Assembly (NCBI RefSeq): GCF_000722705.1
Contig: NZ_JPFW01000008.1
Span: 248,001 to 312,000, forward strand
Reading direction: 5' to 3'
DNA: 64,000 bases
DNA from: Streptococcus mitis
Lineage (GTDB): Bacteria; Bacillota; Bacilli; Lactobacillales; Streptococcaceae
The translations under genes and the position numbers were made by a program. Of this stretch, positions 47,636 to 57,589 are shown piece by piece. Position 1 is the stretch's first letter. Each line of letters begins with the position of its first letter. A model generated the notes under the pieces. The model made no database searches and had not been told where the DNA came from. It saw only the letters and a program-made list of their open reading frames with translations.

Positions 47636-48389
47636 ACTTATAATTAAAAGTCTCCCCTGCCAACTTATCAGCTAGCTTGGGAAAGAGGGTATAAAACTGA
47701 TGGGCTAGGTTCAACAAGACTGGAAGATTGAGTTCTCGTTTGTTTTTTCCTATACACTTAACAATCTTTTTAGCCACTGCATCTGGTTCTAGCAGGAAGC
47801 GGTCAACCGACTTGAGATAGGTTCCATCTGGGTCGGCTTGGTCAAAAAATCCTGTGCGGATTGGTCCTGGATTGACCGTTGTTACATAAACACCGTAAGT
47901 CATGAGTTCGAGACGCAGAGCATTTGAAAAACCAATGGCCGCAAACTTGGTCGCTGAGTAGAGGCTGGACTTCCCAGTAGCTATTAGACCTGCCATACTA
48001 ACGATATTGATGATATGACCTTTTCGGCTTTCCTTCATACGAGTAGCAAGGCGACGAGACAAGTTCATCAAAGCAAAGGTATTGACCTCGAACATCTGAT
48101 GAATATCTTGGTCAGAAATCTGGTCAAATTCCTCAAAAATCCCGTAACCAGCGTTGTTAATCAAGATATCAATCTTGCCATAACGGAGATAGAGGTCTGC
48201 TACCAGAGTTTCTAAGGCTGAATCATCGGTAATGTCTATTTCAATCAATTCTGCATGGGGATGATTTCCGTAGAGTTGGGCTAATTTTTCCTTATTTCTA
48301 CCAAGCAAGATGAGTTGGTCTTCTGGTAAAAGTTTGACCATTTCTTGGGCTAGACCACCGCTAGCTCCTGTAATCAGAATAGTAGGCAT
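47634..48389 (-). CDS. Short-chain dehydrogenase/reductase
   Basis: This 251-residue SDR shows the NAD(P)-binding TGASGGLAQEM (about 7-17), INNAGYG (about 87) and the catalytic serine and tyrosine in NIVSMAG and SLYSATKFAA (YxxxK, about 152). The substrate is unknown. It is the last gene of the miaA-hflX-rnz cluster, 20 nt past rnz. AAGGATAAG precedes the ATG. Confidence 0.9.
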   Translation of the reverse strand: MPTILITGASGGLAQEMVKLLPEDQLILLGRNKEKLAQLYGNHPHAELIEIDITDDSALETLVADLYLRYGKIDILINNAGYGIFEEFDQISDQDIHQMFEVNTFALMNLSRRLATRMKESRKGHIINIVSMAGLIATGKSSLYSATKFAAIGFSNALRLELMTYGVYVTTVNPGPIRTGFFDQADPDGTYLKSVDRFLLEPDAVAKKIVKCIGKNKRELNLPVLLNLAHQFYTLFPKLADKLAGETFNYK

Positions 48390-48409
48390 ACTTATCCTTT
48401 CTCAGTCTT

Positions 48410-49339
48410 TTAGATTTCCACTTCTTCCAAGTCTTTGACTACATGCACATTTTCAAAAATTGTGGCAGCATCATTCTTGAGCTTACTGATATCTTTTGAG
48501 AGGAAACGGGCACTGATATGGTTGAGCAGGAGGCGTTTGGCACCTGCTTCTACTGCGACCTCTGCTGCCTGCATGTTGGTTGAGTGGCCGTGATTGCGAG
48601 CAATTTTTTCATCGCCCTTACCATAAGTCGACTCGTGAACTAGGACATCAGCATTGACAGCTAGACGCACACTAGCACTGGTTTTGCGGGTGTCACCAAG
48701 AATAGTGATAATTTTACCCGAACGGGGCGCTGAGATATAGTCAGCAGCCTTGATTTTAGTCCCATCTTCGAGAACAACATCCTGACCGTTTTTGATTTTT
48801 CCAAAAAGCGGACCAAATGGGACACCAGCTGCCTTGAGTTTTTCAGCATCCAAAGTTCCTTCTAAATCCTTTTGGATAACACGATAGCCAACACAGAAAA
48901 TAGTGTGATCCAATTCTTCTGCATAGACTGTAAATTTATCGGTCTCAAGGATTTTCCCTAGAGAATCTTGGTCAAACTCATGGAAATGAATGCGGTAGGG
49001 CAGACGAGAACCTGACACACGAAGACTGGTTAAGACAAAGGACTTGATTCCTTGCGGTCCATAGATTTCCAAATCTGTCTGCTCTTCATTGGCTTGAAAG
49101 GCACGGCTAGAAAGGAATCCTGGTAGGCCAAATATGTGGTCTCCATGCAGGTGAGTGATAAAGATTTTACTGACCTTCCGTGGTCGAATTGTGGTTTCCA
49201 GAATGCGATTTTGCGTTCCTTCTCCACAGTCAAAGAGCCAAACTTCGTTAATCTCGTCCAAGAGTTTCAGGGCGAGACTTGAAACGTTGCGGGCTTTAGA
49301 GGGCTGACCAGCCCCTGTTCCTAAAAATTGAATATCCAT
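48410..49339 (-). CDS. rnz: Ribonuclease Z
   Basis: RNase Z trims the 3' end of tRNA precursors that lack an encoded CCA. The 309-residue metallo-beta-lactamase protein shows [14 protein letters not shown] at the start, the metal motif [14 protein letters not shown] (about 60-73) and the C-terminal NHISARF motif. It lies between the 207-residue gene and the SDR gene. Confidence 0.95.
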   Translation of the reverse strand: MDIQFLGTGAGQPSKARNVSSLALKLLDEINEVWLFDCGEGTQNRILETTIRPRKVSKIFITHLHGDHIFGLPGFLSSRAFQANEEQTDLEIYGPQGIKSFVLTSLRVSGSRLPYRIHFHEFDQDSLGKILETDKFTVYAEELDHTIFCVGYRVIQKDLEGTLDAEKLKAAGVPFGPLFGKIKNGQDVVLEDGTKIKAADYISAPRSGKIITILGDTRKTSASVRLAVNADVLVHESTYGKGDEKIARNHGHSTNMQAAEVAVEAGAKRLLLNHISARFLSKDISKLKNDAATIFENVHVVKDLEEVEI

Positions 49340-49353
49340 TCGATACTTTCTAA

Positions 49354-49977
49354 TTAATCAATATATAACATAGCTGTGCGATTTTCCGATCGGAAATAGC
49401 GCTTGCCAGAAAAAGCAGCAGCTTCTTGCAGTAAATCCTCTTGGCTGTAGCCTTTGAGACGTTTGCGACCATCAGCCAAGCTTTCCAAATCCGTCAAAGC
49501 TGTGAGACTCTCCATGCTAACAACTTCCTCTTCCCCGACAGACTTCAAGTAAATCTTTCCAGATTCATCAAAGACTAGCTGATGGGGGAAAATTTGCGCA
49601 ATCTCAAAGAGCAAGTCATCTGAGATTACTTCCTTATTTTCAGAAAAAATCCGCCCCAGACCCTCACTCTCATAGCAAAAACCAAAGGATTTACCAGACA
49701 GATTAAGGCGAATAAAGGGCTTACTTTCTAGAGTGAAACTTGGCTCAGCATTGTAGAGATTTAGTTCCTGACTGACTTCTCCAAAATAATCCGTCGCAGC
49801 CTCAGGACTTTTTTTCTGGTAGAGTTCTGCAAAGTAAGCATTGACCACACTTGGCGGAGGCGTGATGAGTGCCAACTGCTCCTGCTCTGTTTTACCAGCT
49901 AGAAGTTGATCCAGATAGACCTTATCCAGACTTGTATAACCTCCATACTTTAGAGCCAAAGTTTTAATATCAGTCAT
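49354..49977 (-). CDS. Conserved streptococcal protein of unknown function, 207 residues
   Basis: This acidic soluble protein of 207 residues begins [19 protein letters not shown] and ends [12 protein letters not shown]. It has no signal peptide, helix bundle or catalytic motif that I recognise; it appears to have two short domains (about 1-90 and 95-207). Its start overlaps the end of hflX by 8 nt and rnz follows after 14 nt, so it is co-translated with RNA-processing genes. A link to tRNA or ribosome maintenance is inference from context only. Confidence 0.8.
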   Translation of the reverse strand: MTDIKTLALKYGGYTSLDKVYLDQLLAGKTEQEQLALITPPPSVVNAYFAELYQKKSPEAATDYFGEVSQELNLYNAEPSFTLESKPFIRLNLSGKSFGFCYESEGLGRIFSENKEVISDDLLFEIAQIFPHQLVFDESGKIYLKSVGEEEVVSMESLTALTDLESLADGRKRLKGYSQEDLLQEAAAFSGKRYFRSENRTAMLYID

Positions 49978-51208
49978 AAAATTCTTCTAACCTCCATTTA
50001 TTTTTCTCGGAAATGTAGCCTGTAATGACTTCCCCGTCATCCTGATAGTCGCGTTCTTCCAGAATCGCAACACTTTCTAAATCATGAATCTTGTAAGACT
50101 TTGAAAAAGGCACGCGCAGGGTAAATCTCTCAAAAATCTCCTTGATTTTCTCTAAAAATAAAGCCTGCAAGTTCTCACGACTATCCTCAGACTTGGCAGA
50201 AATGAGGGCATAAGGCGTTTGGGTAGGCGTGAAATCCTCCACCAAATCCGCCTTATTATAAAGAGTCAGGCGAGGAATATCTTCCATATCCAAGTCTTTC
50301 ATGATGGACAGGACTGTTTTTTCATGCTCCTCGTGGTAAGGATTGCTGGCATCAATAACATGAACCAGAAGGTCCACATGCTTGCTTTCTTCCAAGGTTG
50401 ACTTGAAACTAGACACCAACTCTGTTGGTAAATCTTGGATAAAGCCAACAGTATCCGTTAAAGTCACCTGTAGATTTCCTCCCAAATGGATACTCTTAGT
50501 TGTTGCATCCAGAGTCGCAAAGAGCTCGTCAGCCTCATACTGGGTCTTACTGGTCAAGGTGTTCATGATAGTTGATTTCCCAGCATTGGTATAACCAATC
50601 AAACCAATCTTAAAGGTGCTAGACTCCAGACGTTTTTCTCTGACAGTCGCCCGATTTTTCTCAACCACCTTGAGCTGACGCTCTATATCCGTGATTTGAT
50701 TGCGAACGCTACGACGGTTCAGCTCCAGCTGGCTTTCACCAGGCCCACGGGAACCAATTCCCCCTGCCTGACGGCTGAGCATAATCCCCTGACCAACCAA
50801 GCGAGGCAAGAGATACTTGAGCTGGGCTAGGTGGACTTGGAGTTTGCCTTCATGGCTTCGAGCTCGCATGGCAAAGATATCTAGAATCAACTGCATACGG
50901 TCAATGACCTTAACACCCAGAACTTCTTCTAGATTGACATTTTGCCGTGGAGTTAAACGGTTGTTGACGATGACAGTGGTAATTTCTTCTGCATCCACCA
51001 TGAGCGCAATTTCTTCTAACTTACCAGAACCGACGAAGGTCTTGGAATCATATTTTTCACGTTTTTGTCTGTAACTATCTACAACGACTGCCCCAGCTGT
51101 CTTAGCTAGACTGGCCAATTCTTCCATAGAGAGATCAAAATTGTCCATGCCCTGCAATTCTACACCGATGAGCAGGACGCGTTCCTCTTTTTTCTCTGTT
51201 TCAATCAT
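49970..51208 (-). CDS. hflX: Ribosome-associated GTPase HflX
   Basis: HflX splits stalled ribosomes under stress. The 412-residue protein has the N-terminal HflX domain ([26 protein letters not shown] linker about 173-185) and a GTPase domain with G1 GYTNAGKST (about 207-215), G3 DTVGF and G4 NKADL. It overlaps miaA by 8 nt upstream and the 207-residue gene downstream. Confidence 0.95.
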   Translation of the reverse strand: MIETEKKEERVLLIGVELQGMDNFDLSMEELASLAKTAGAVVVDSYRQKREKYDSKTFVGSGKLEEIALMVDAEEITTVIVNNRLTPRQNVNLEEVLGVKVIDRMQLILDIFAMRARSHEGKLQVHLAQLKYLLPRLVGQGIMLSRQAGGIGSRGPGESQLELNRRSVRNQITDIERQLKVVEKNRATVREKRLESSTFKIGLIGYTNAGKSTIMNTLTSKTQYEADELFATLDATTKSIHLGGNLQVTLTDTVGFIQDLPTELVSSFKSTLEESKHVDLLVHVIDASNPYHEEHEKTVLSIMKDLDMEDIPRLTLYNKADLVEDFTPTQTPYALISAKSEDSRENLQALFLEKIKEIFERFTLRVPFSKSYKIHDLESVAILEERDYQDDGEVITGYISEKNKWRLEEFYD

Positions 51209-52085
51209 CTAAAAACTCCTCAATCTGGCTAAAAATACGCTCCTGCACACCAGACTCTCCAATCTGATAAAAGGTGACCTGCATGCGATTACGGAACCAG
51301 GTCAACTGACGCTTGGCAAAACGACGAGTCGCCTGTTTAAGACTCTCACTAGCTTCCTCCAAGGTCTGCTCTCCACGGAAATAAGGAAAGAGTTCCTTAT
51401 AGCCAATGCCTTTGGCAGCCTGCACAGCAGGGTAATGGTCATAAAGCCACTTAGCCTCATCCAAAAGACCAGCCTCAAACATCAAATCCACTCGGTGGTT
51501 GATACGTTCATAAAGCTGACTACGTTCATCATCCAAGCAGATAATCAGCGGTTCATACAAGGTCTCTTGATTTTCCAAATCCTGACTAAAATGGGCAATT
51601 TCCAAGGCACGCATAGCACGACGACGATTAAACTGAGGAATTTCAAGGCCTGCTTGCTCCACAAGATAGGCTAATTCCTCATCTGTATAAGGCTCCAAAC
51701 TAGCCCGATAAGCTAAAATCTCCTCATGGGGAGTCTCCCCACCTAGATGGTAACCTTCCAACAAGCTCTGGATATAAAGCCCAGTTCCACCAGCGATAAT
51801 GGCTAGCTTGCCACGGCTGTGAATATCCTCAATAGCTATCTTAGCTTCTGAAACAAAATCAAAAGCCGAGTAAGACTCGGTTACCTCTCTAACATCGATT
51901 AAATGATGGGGAACAGCTGCCTGCTCCTCTGGGCTAGCTTTAGCCGTCCCAATATCTAGACCACGGTAAACCTGCTGACTATCGCCACTCACAACTTCCC
52001 CACCAAAGTGCTTGGCCACTTCAATGGCAAGAGCCGTTTTCCCAACAGCAGTCGGTCCAACAATCACAATTATTTTTGTTTTCAT
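51201..52085 (-). CDS. miaA: tRNA dimethylallyltransferase
   Basis: MiaA attaches an isopentenyl group to A37 of tRNAs that read UNN codons. The 294-residue protein has the P-loop [13 protein letters not shown] (about 10-22), [15 protein letters not shown] and the [13 protein letters not shown] motif. The start at 52085 was chosen because AAGGAAAAAAG lies before it. It is the first gene of the tightly overlapping miaA-hflX cluster. Confidence 0.95.
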   Translation of the reverse strand: MKTKIIVIVGPTAVGKTALAIEVAKHFGGEVVSGDSQQVYRGLDIGTAKASPEEQAAVPHHLIDVREVTESYSAFDFVSEAKIAIEDIHSRGKLAIIAGGTGLYIQSLLEGYHLGGETPHEEILAYRASLEPYTDEELAYLVEQAGLEIPQFNRRRAMRALEIAHFSQDLENQETLYEPLIICLDDERSQLYERINHRVDLMFEAGLLDEAKWLYDHYPAVQAAKGIGYKELFPYFRGEQTLEEASESLKQATRRFAKRQLTWFRNRMQVTFYQIGESGVQERIFSQIEEFLDD

Positions 52086-52205
52086 CTTTTTTCCTTGAAA
52101 AATTCCCATTTTTTCGTTACTATTATTATAACACAAAAAGGTCAGTCAGAAAAATGTGACCTCTTGAGGAGGCTGGCTGATTAAGAAGATAAAGGAGGAA
52201 GACTC

Positions 52206-52376
52206 ATGGCTAAAGGATTCGCTAAAGGTCTTGTAACAGGTGTCGCAGGAACTGTCGCTGCAGTCGCAGGTGCAGTATACGCATTTAAAAAGAAAGTGAT
52301 CGAACCAGAAGAGCAAAAAGCAGCTTTCATCGAAGAAAACCGTAAAAAAGCAGCTCGTCGCCGCGTATCACGTTAA
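52206..52376 (+). CDS. DUF3042 family small protein, 56 residues
   Basis: This reading frame encodes a 56-residue protein starting MAKGFAKGLVTGVAGTVAAV, with one Gly/Ala-rich hydrophobic helix (about 9-26) followed by a highly basic tail (ENRKKAARRRVSR). It matches DUF3042, a lactobacillales family of unknown function. AAAGGAGGAAGACTC precedes the ATG and a terminator follows, so expression is likely. It is the only plus-strand gene between cpsY and the window end. Confidence 0.85.
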   Translation: MAKGFAKGLVTGVAGTVAAVAGAVYAFKKKVIEPEEQKAAFIEENRKKAARRRVSR

Positions 52377-52383
52377 GAAACAA

Positions 52384-52422
52384 AAGAAGTTGAGATTTAT
52401 TGTCTCAACTTCTTTTTTCTAT
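52384..52422. terminator. Bidirectional terminator between the DUF3042 gene and thyA
   Basis: AAAAGAAGTTGAGA pairs with TCTCAACTTCTTTT around a seven-base loop, with T and A tracts on both sides. Confidence 0.9.
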
Positions 52423-52426
52423 TCTT

Positions 52427-53266
52427 TTAAATAGCTAGGTCAAACTTCAACTGAGGCTTAACAGGGTCATAATCCACCAACTCAAAATCTTCTGCTTTGA
52501 TATCAAAGAAATTAGTCCCATCAGGAACATTCAAAACCAAGCGTGGTTGGCAGTTTGACGGCTCACGACGAAGCAATTCCTGAGCTTGTTCAAATTGATT
52601 GTCATAGATATGGAGATTGTTGATAAAGTAGAAGAACTTCCCAAGCTTCCAGCCAAAATGTTTGGCAATCATCATCTGCAAAGCCACATACTGCATAGCA
52701 TTGATGTGGTGGGCCACCAGCATATCGTTAGAACGCTGGGTCAAGGTCGCATCCAGATAGATTTCCCCATCTACACGGCGGACATCAAACATGCTCTGAA
52801 AGGCACATGGGAGCAGTCCATCTGTTTCTTCGAAAGCTTGGTAATCCCAAAGCGAAATAATATTGCGGCGGTTCCAAGGATTGGCTTCCAACTGCTTGAG
52901 AAGCTTATTGATGATATCGTGTTTCTTAACAACAGCACCATAGCGCTCACCGATGGTTCCCGTATCTCCCACTTCCCAGTCATTCCAATAGTGAACATTG
53001 TACTTGTCATTGAGAACTTCTAGGCTATTCGACTGATCTTGGTAAATCCAGAGCACTTCCTTGATAGCGGATTTGATTGCAATGGGACGTAAGGTTGTGA
53101 TGGGGAATTCCCCCTTTGCCAAGTCATACTCGGCAAAGGCACCCGTTATGTACTTGGAGTTAGCAACGGTCCCATCCTTGTACTTGGGACGGGCCTGCTC
53201 TGAAAAGACACCGTCTTTGAGGATTCGTTTAATATTTTCTTTAAAAATTGTATCTGCTTTTGTCAT
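52427..53266 (-). CDS. thyA: Thymidylate synthase
   Basis: ThyA methylates dUMP to dTMP using methylene-tetrahydrofolate. The 279-residue protein shows the arginine-rich [12 protein letters not shown] (about 130-141), the catalytic cysteine in [13 protein letters not shown] (about 153), and the THFLSYDL-equivalent region [14 protein letters not shown]. It is monocistronic. The dCMP deaminase at 6781 could supply its dUMP. Confidence 0.96.
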   Translation of the reverse strand: MTKADTIFKENIKRILKDGVFSEQARPKYKDGTVANSKYITGAFAEYDLAKGEFPITTLRPIAIKSAIKEVLWIYQDQSNSLEVLNDKYNVHYWNDWEVGDTGTIGERYGAVVKKHDIINKLLKQLEANPWNRRNIISLWDYQAFEETDGLLPCAFQSMFDVRRVDGEIYLDATLTQRSNDMLVAHHINAMQYVALQMMIAKHFGWKLGKFFYFINNLHIYDNQFEQAQELLRREPSNCQPRLVLNVPDGTNFFDIKAEDFELVDYDPVKPQLKFDLAI

Positions 53267-53305
53267 TTACTCTCACCTCATTTATAGTCTTAACTAGTAT
53301 AGCAT

Positions 53306-53356
53306 AAAAAAGAAAGGAGGAACATTACTAACTTTAGGTTAGCATTTTCCCTCTTT
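53306..53356 (-). terminator. Terminator after gki
   Basis: GAGGGAAAATGCTAAC and GTTAGTAATGTTCCTC form a long imperfect hairpin, followed by CTTTCTTTTTT on the minus strand. Confidence 0.8.
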
Positions 53357-53363
53357 TATTATT

Positions 53364-54323
53364 TTATTGCAATACAAGTGATGCTGCTCCAATAACTCCA
53401 GCGTCATTTCCTAGAGTTGCAAGAGCTAATTTAGTGGATGTGCGTACTTGTGGGAAGCTATTTTCGTCGTAGACTTTTTGAACACCTTGTAGAAGGAATT
53501 CCCCTGCAGCTGATACACCACCACCGATAACAATTGTTGATGGGTTGAGAATTGAACCGATGTTGGCACAAGCGATTCCCAAGTAACGTGAGAAGTTACG
53601 GTAAACGATCAAGGCAAGGTCGTCTCCTTCTTTTGCAAGATCAAAGACAGTCTTAGCAGTTACTTCTTCTCCGTTATCAATCAAGCGTTTCAAGGCTGCA
53701 TCGCCTTCGTATTCATCGGCATAGCGACGAGTCAAGTTGACAATCCCTGTTGCAGAAGCGACTGTCTCAAGGCAACCTTTCTTACCGCAAGTACATGCAA
53801 TTGGCTGGTCAAAGTCAACAGTGATGTGGCCAAGCTCACCTGCTGCACCAGCCACACCGTGAAGCAATTTGCCTTCTGCGACAATACCGCCACCAACACC
53901 AGTACCAAGTGTCATAAAGACAACATCTGGTTGGTTATCACCAGCACCCATCCAACGTTCACCAAGAGCTGCCACGTTGGCATCATTATCGATGAAGAAT
54001 GGAATGCCCAAGGCTTTTTCAATTTTCTCTTTAATTGGTTGAAGGGTTTTCCAGTTCAAGTTGTAGGCACCGATAACAGTCCCTTTTTCACGGTCAACCA
54101 CACCTGGTGATCCCATTCCAATACCTTGGAAGTCTGCTGCTGCCAATCCAAGCAAGTCCAAACGGTGTTGAATAGACTCAATCATATCATCAACGATATG
54201 ACTTCCCTCATCCAAAATGTTGGTCTTGATAGACCATTTTTCTTGGATTTCTCCTGCTGTTGTTAAGATTGCAAATTTGATAGAAGTTCCACCAAGGTCA
54301 ATCCCAATAATCTTTTGACTCAT
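53364..54323 (-). CDS. gki: ROK family glucokinase
   Basis: The enzyme phosphorylates glucose to glucose-6-phosphate. The 319-residue ROK protein shows the ATP site IGIDLGGTSIKFA (about 6-18), the catalytic FIDNDANVAALGE (about 108-120), GTGVGGGIV and the zinc motif CTCGKKGCLE. Two adjacent ATGs exist (54326, 54323); I chose the second because AGGAG sits 6 nt before it. It is a standard MLST locus of pneumococcus. Confidence 0.96.
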   Translation of the reverse strand: MSQKIIGIDLGGTSIKFAILTTAGEIQEKWSIKTNILDEGSHIVDDMIESIQHRLDLLGLAAADFQGIGMGSPGVVDREKGTVIGAYNLNWKTLQPIKEKIEKALGIPFFIDNDANVAALGERWMGAGDNQPDVVFMTLGTGVGGGIVAEGKLLHGVAGAAGELGHITVDFDQPIACTCGKKGCLETVASATGIVNLTRRYADEYEGDAALKRLIDNGEEVTAKTVFDLAKEGDDLALIVYRNFSRYLGIACANIGSILNPSTIVIGGGVSAAGEFLLQGVQKVYDENSFPQVRTSTKLALATLGNDAGVIGAASLVLQ

Positions 54324-54371
54324 CATATTCTCCTTTTTCATTATGAATTAACTGAAAATGCTTACAGTACT

Positions 54372-54400
54372 AGTATAACAAATTCCACTCATTTATGCAA
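54372..54400 (-). promoter_or_regulatory. Promoter of gki
   Basis: On the minus strand TTGCAT (54395-54400), 17 nt, TATACT (54372-54377). Confidence 0.7.
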
Positions 54401-54434
54401 AGGTTTGCATTAACTTTCTGGATTTTATTCTGAC

Positions 54435-55127
54435 TTATGGTTTCAAGAGACCTGAAGCATCTACATAGTAACGTCCACCATCAACTCGCTCATTCTTAGC
54501 CATTTTACCATCCGATTTCAAATAATAATTTCCTTGCCACGCATTACGAGCGTAAGAACCATCTGATTTCAAGTAATACCAAGCTTGGTAAGTAGCATCA
54601 TAAACCCATTCACTCTGGGCCATTTTACCGTTTGATTTAAGGTAGTAAGCTCCTTGCCATGCATTCTTTGCATAAGATCCATCTGATTTCAAGTAATACC
54701 AAGCTTGGTAAGAATCATCATAAATCCATTCGCTCTGGGCCATTTGACCATCTTCTTTCAGGTAATAATTTCCCTGCCAAACGTTTTTCACTGGATTTCC
54801 ATTTCCATCAAAGTAGTACCAAGCACCATCCTGCTTAACCCAGCCACTTGCTGTTGCTGAACTTGTATCAGTTTGAGTTGTAGTCTCTTGTTTTGCTTTG
54901 AAAGCACCTTTTGGGGCATTTTTCAATTCACAAGCTACACCATCATGATCACGGTCTAACTTGGCAGAATAACCAGGATCCCCCTCATGGATATCCGCGT
55001 ATCCATTCGCCCAAGCTTCTTTACAACTAGAAAAATGAATATTTTCTTCTGCTAACACAGGTTGTGAAAACAAGGCTAAAACTGGCAAGCTAGCCAAACT
55101 CATTTTTAAAAATAGACGTTTGTTCAT
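54435..55127 (-). CDS. cbpL: Choline-binding surface protein with Excalibur domain, CbpL-like
   Basis: This secreted 230-residue protein binds choline on teichoic acid. It has a signal peptide (about 1-27, cleavage after VLA), an Excalibur calcium-binding domain (about 32-68; CKEAWANGYA, LDRDHDGVACE) and a choline-binding module of about seven repeats (about 92-230; GWVKQDGAWYYFD, AWYYLKSDGSYAKN, WQGNYYLK). The CbpL of well-studied pneumococci carries a further C-terminal lipoprotein-like domain; here the protein ends after the last repeat (DASGLLKP). The start has GGGAGAAAAA upstream. Confidence 0.88.
   Translation of the reverse strand: MNKRLFLKMSLASLPVLALFSQPVLAEENIHFSSCKEAWANGYADIHEGDPGYSAKLDRDHDGVACELKNAPKGAFKAKQETTTQTDTSSATASGWVKQDGAWYYFDGNGNPVKNVWQGNYYLKEDGQMAQSEWIYDDSYQAWYYLKSDGSYAKNAWQGAYYLKSNGKMAQSEWVYDATYQAWYYLKSDGSYARNAWQGNYYLKSDGKMAKNERVDGGRYYVDASGLLKP
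54510..54800 (-). repeat. Tandem repeats encoding choline-binding units
   Basis: Two nearly identical stretches of about 120 nt encode the alternating units SEW(I/V)YD...AWYYLKSDGSYA and NAWQG(A/N)YYLKS(N/D)GKMA, with a partial third copy. Such repeats recombine readily and vary in number between strains. Confidence 0.8.
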
Positions 55128-55175
55128 TTTTTCTCCCATAATTATGATATCGATTTCAATAGTATTTTATCAAAC

Positions 55176-55793
55176 TTATTTCAGCAATTCAAGGAAACTT
55201 CTGGTTATTTCTGCAAACTCTTTTGGTTTTTCCTTATTCAAAACATGAGGACCGTCTGGGATAATCTGAAATTGGGATTCTGATATTAGTTTATGAATAC
55301 TTCTCATAGAACTAAGATTCGGTTTATCTTTGCTACCACAAATTAGTAAGGTTGGATAAGGACAAGTTCTTGATATATTCGTTAAATCAAGTGTCTTCAA
55401 TTCCTCAGAAACTCCGACCATAAAAGCTTTGTTTGCTCCCCGTTTTTCAAAAAAACTTTTTGGAAGTAGTTTAAAAATCATCAACTGGATTTTAAATAAG
55501 ATATTTCCAGCTAATTTCAGAGGGCAACCTGACAAAACTAAACCTTGAAGATTTGGTAAATCATAACTGGAAAGTTCTAGTGCCAGGACCGCACCTAAAG
55601 ACAATCCAACCAAAATAAAAGATTCTGTCTCTTGAGCTAGATGCTGATAAACTCGTTCCTTGGCTTGTTGATAGTTGCTAACTGTAGAAGGAAATAACTC
55701 GATAGCCTCAGAAGGATAATCTGTCAGTAGATTCCGAACTTCTTTCCAAGACTCTACTGACTGCCCTAACCCGTGTAAAAATACCAGTTTCAT
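55176..55793 (-). CDS. Alpha/beta hydrolase
   Basis: This 205-residue protein has an alpha/beta hydrolase fold: the oxyanion region FLHGLGQSVESW (about 5-16), the nucleophile serine in LVGLSLGAVLAL (about 84), an acid in GSKDKPN (about 160) and the histidine in DGPHVLNKEKP (about 187). The substrate is unknown. It begins directly at the pabBC stop, so the two are probably co-transcribed. A short cap region (about 100-140) is basic and hydrophobic. Confidence 0.87.
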   Translation of the reverse strand: MKLVFLHGLGQSVESWKEVRNLLTDYPSEAIELFPSTVSNYQQAKERVYQHLAQETESFILVGLSLGAVLALELSSYDLPNLQGLVLSGCPLKLAGNILFKIQLMIFKLLPKSFFEKRGANKAFMVGVSEELKTLDLTNISRTCPYPTLLICGSKDKPNLSSMRSIHKLISESQFQIIPDGPHVLNKEKPKEFAEITRSFLELLK

Positions 55794-57515
55794 CTAGTTC
55801 CCCTCTAGGCTTAATTCATACAAGCCTCTCACTGCATTACAGCCGTAAATAGCTTCTGCTTGGGCTAAATCTGCTAAGGTCAAGACTTTCTCTTCTACCT
55901 GTCCTGTTTCCAGCAAATGCTGACGATAAATTCCTGGTAAGATACCAAGTAGGATAGGCGGTGTGTAGAGTTTGCCAGCGATTTTCAAGATCAAATTACC
56001 AATAGAAGTTTCAAGCAGTTCTCCTGACTTATTGTAGTAAATGATTTCTTGTTCCCCTAGGTTTAAATGCGGTCGGTGACTCGTTTTGAAGTAGGTAAAA
56101 GCTTGATTCAAATCCATTTCCTGCAGGCAAAGTTGAGCCTGACAGAAGGTCGGACTAAGGGGTGTTAAGGTTTGGCAACTGAATTCAATCTCTCCCGACT
56201 TGCTGAGAGAAATTCGCAAGCGGTAATCTTGATTAGCATCACAAGCCTGACACTCTTCCTCTATCTTTTGTCTTAAGTCTTCTGCATCAAAAGGAAAGGC
56301 AAAATAGCGACTAGCTTTTCTCAGTCTTTCTATATGTTGATTCTCAAACAGCAGTTGTTTTTGGCTGATTTTTCCAGTAGTAATCAGTTGGAAACGAGCT
56401 TGCTTCCGATAGAGAACAGCTGCCTTTTGATGAACTTCACGGTATTCAGATTCCCATGTGCTATCCCATGTAATGCCTCCGCCTACTCCATAGATAGCTT
56501 GCCCCTTGTAGAGTTGAATGGTCCGAATAGCAACATTAAAAATCCGTCGTCCATTTGGAAGCAAGAGACCAATCGTTCCGCAGTAGACTCCACGCGGTTG
56601 AGGCTCCAAGTCCTTAATGATTTCCATGGTCGCAATTTTGGGTGCTCCCGTTATGGAACCACAAGGGAATAGAGAACGAAAGATTTCAACAAGGTCAACA
56701 TCCTCTCGCAATTGACTCTTGATGGTCGAAGTCATCTGCCACACAGTTGAATACTGTTCCACTTGGCACAGACACTCCACGTGCTCACTGCCCACTTCAG
56801 AAATACGATTCATATCATTGCGCAAGAGGTCCACGATCATCATATTTTCAGAGCGATTTTTGGGATCCTGTTCTAACCGACTAGCTTGGGCAAGGTCTTC
56901 TTGGTCAGTCACTCCTCGCTGAGTCGTTCCCTTCATTGGTCGCGTTGTCAACTCGCGGTCATTTTGCTCAAAAAAGAGCTCTGGGCTCATGGAAATCACT
57001 GCCATGTCATCATGTTCCACATAGGCATTGTAGCCTGCCTCCTGCTCTACCACCATACGATTGTAGATCGCAAAAGGATCAGCACTTAAGTCCTGCTTGA
57101 GTTGGACGGTATAGTTAACCTGATAGGTGTCCCCCTGCCGCAAATGATGATGAATCTGAGCAATGGCTTTTTCATAGTCATCTGCAGATGTTACTTCCTG
57201 CCAATTTGAAGGCAAATCAACCTCATCATAAGTCAAAGGAATAGGGAAGGTCTCTACCCTATCATGAACCGTAAAATATAGTAGGTACTCTCCCAGTAAG
57301 GGAGCCTTGTGAACTGCTAGTTTCACTTCAAAAGCAGGTGCAGCCTCGTAGCTGACATAGCCCACCACATAATAGCCTTGCTCCTGGTAGCTTTCCACTT
57401 GTGCCAGCAAATCTGCCACTTCTGCTAAATCTCTCGTTTTTAACTCTTTGATAGGCTTGGTAAAAGTGTATCTCTCACCCAAAGCCCTAAAATCAATCAC
57501 TGTCTTTCTATGCAT
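55794..57515 (-). CDS. pabB: Aminodeoxychorismate synthase component I fused to aminodeoxychorismate lyase
   Basis: The enzyme makes p-aminobenzoate for folate from chorismate. The 573-residue protein has a chorismate-binding PabB domain (about 1-375; YNAYVEHDDMAVISMSPELFF-type core, RPMKGTTQRG, FPCGSITGAPK, GGGITWDS) and a PabC-like class IV aminotransferase domain (about 380-573; CNAVRGLYELS). No pabA glutaminase gene adjoins. The ATG lies 6 nt after a TGCTATACT -10, so the mRNA is probably leaderless. Confidence 0.93.
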   Translation of the reverse strand: MHRKTVIDFRALGERYTFTKPIKELKTRDLAEVADLLAQVESYQEQGYYVVGYVSYEAAPAFEVKLAVHKAPLLGEYLLYFTVHDRVETFPIPLTYDEVDLPSNWQEVTSADDYEKAIAQIHHHLRQGDTYQVNYTVQLKQDLSADPFAIYNRMVVEQEAGYNAYVEHDDMAVISMSPELFFEQNDRELTTRPMKGTTQRGVTDQEDLAQASRLEQDPKNRSENMMIVDLLRNDMNRISEVGSEHVECLCQVEQYSTVWQMTSTIKSQLREDVDLVEIFRSLFPCGSITGAPKIATMEIIKDLEPQPRGVYCGTIGLLLPNGRRIFNVAIRTIQLYKGQAIYGVGGGITWDSTWESEYREVHQKAAVLYRKQARFQLITTGKISQKQLLFENQHIERLRKASRYFAFPFDAEDLRQKIEEECQACDANQDYRLRISLSKSGEIEFSCQTLTPLSPTFCQAQLCLQEMDLNQAFTYFKTSHRPHLNLGEQEIIYYNKSGELLETSIGNLILKIAGKLYTPPILLGILPGIYRQHLLETGQVEEKVLTLADLAQAEAIYGCNAVRGLYELSLEGN

Positions 57516-57521
57516 ATTTTA

Positions 57522-57530
57522 AGTATAGCA
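57522..57530 (-). promoter_or_regulatory. Extended -10 promoter of pabB, leaderless type
   Basis: On the minus strand TGCTATACT (-10 TATACT at 57522-57527) is followed by six nt and then ATG 57515. No ribosome site is present. Confidence 0.65.
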
Positions 57531-57570
57531 TAAAAAGGTAGATTCAGACAAAACTGATCTACCTTTTATT
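57531..57570 (-). terminator. Terminator after zmpB
   Basis: AAAGGTAGAT and ATCTACCTTT pair around a 13-base loop and are followed by TT on the minus strand, next to the pabB promoter. Confidence 0.8.
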
Positions 57571-57589
57571 ATTCTATTATTCCTATCTA

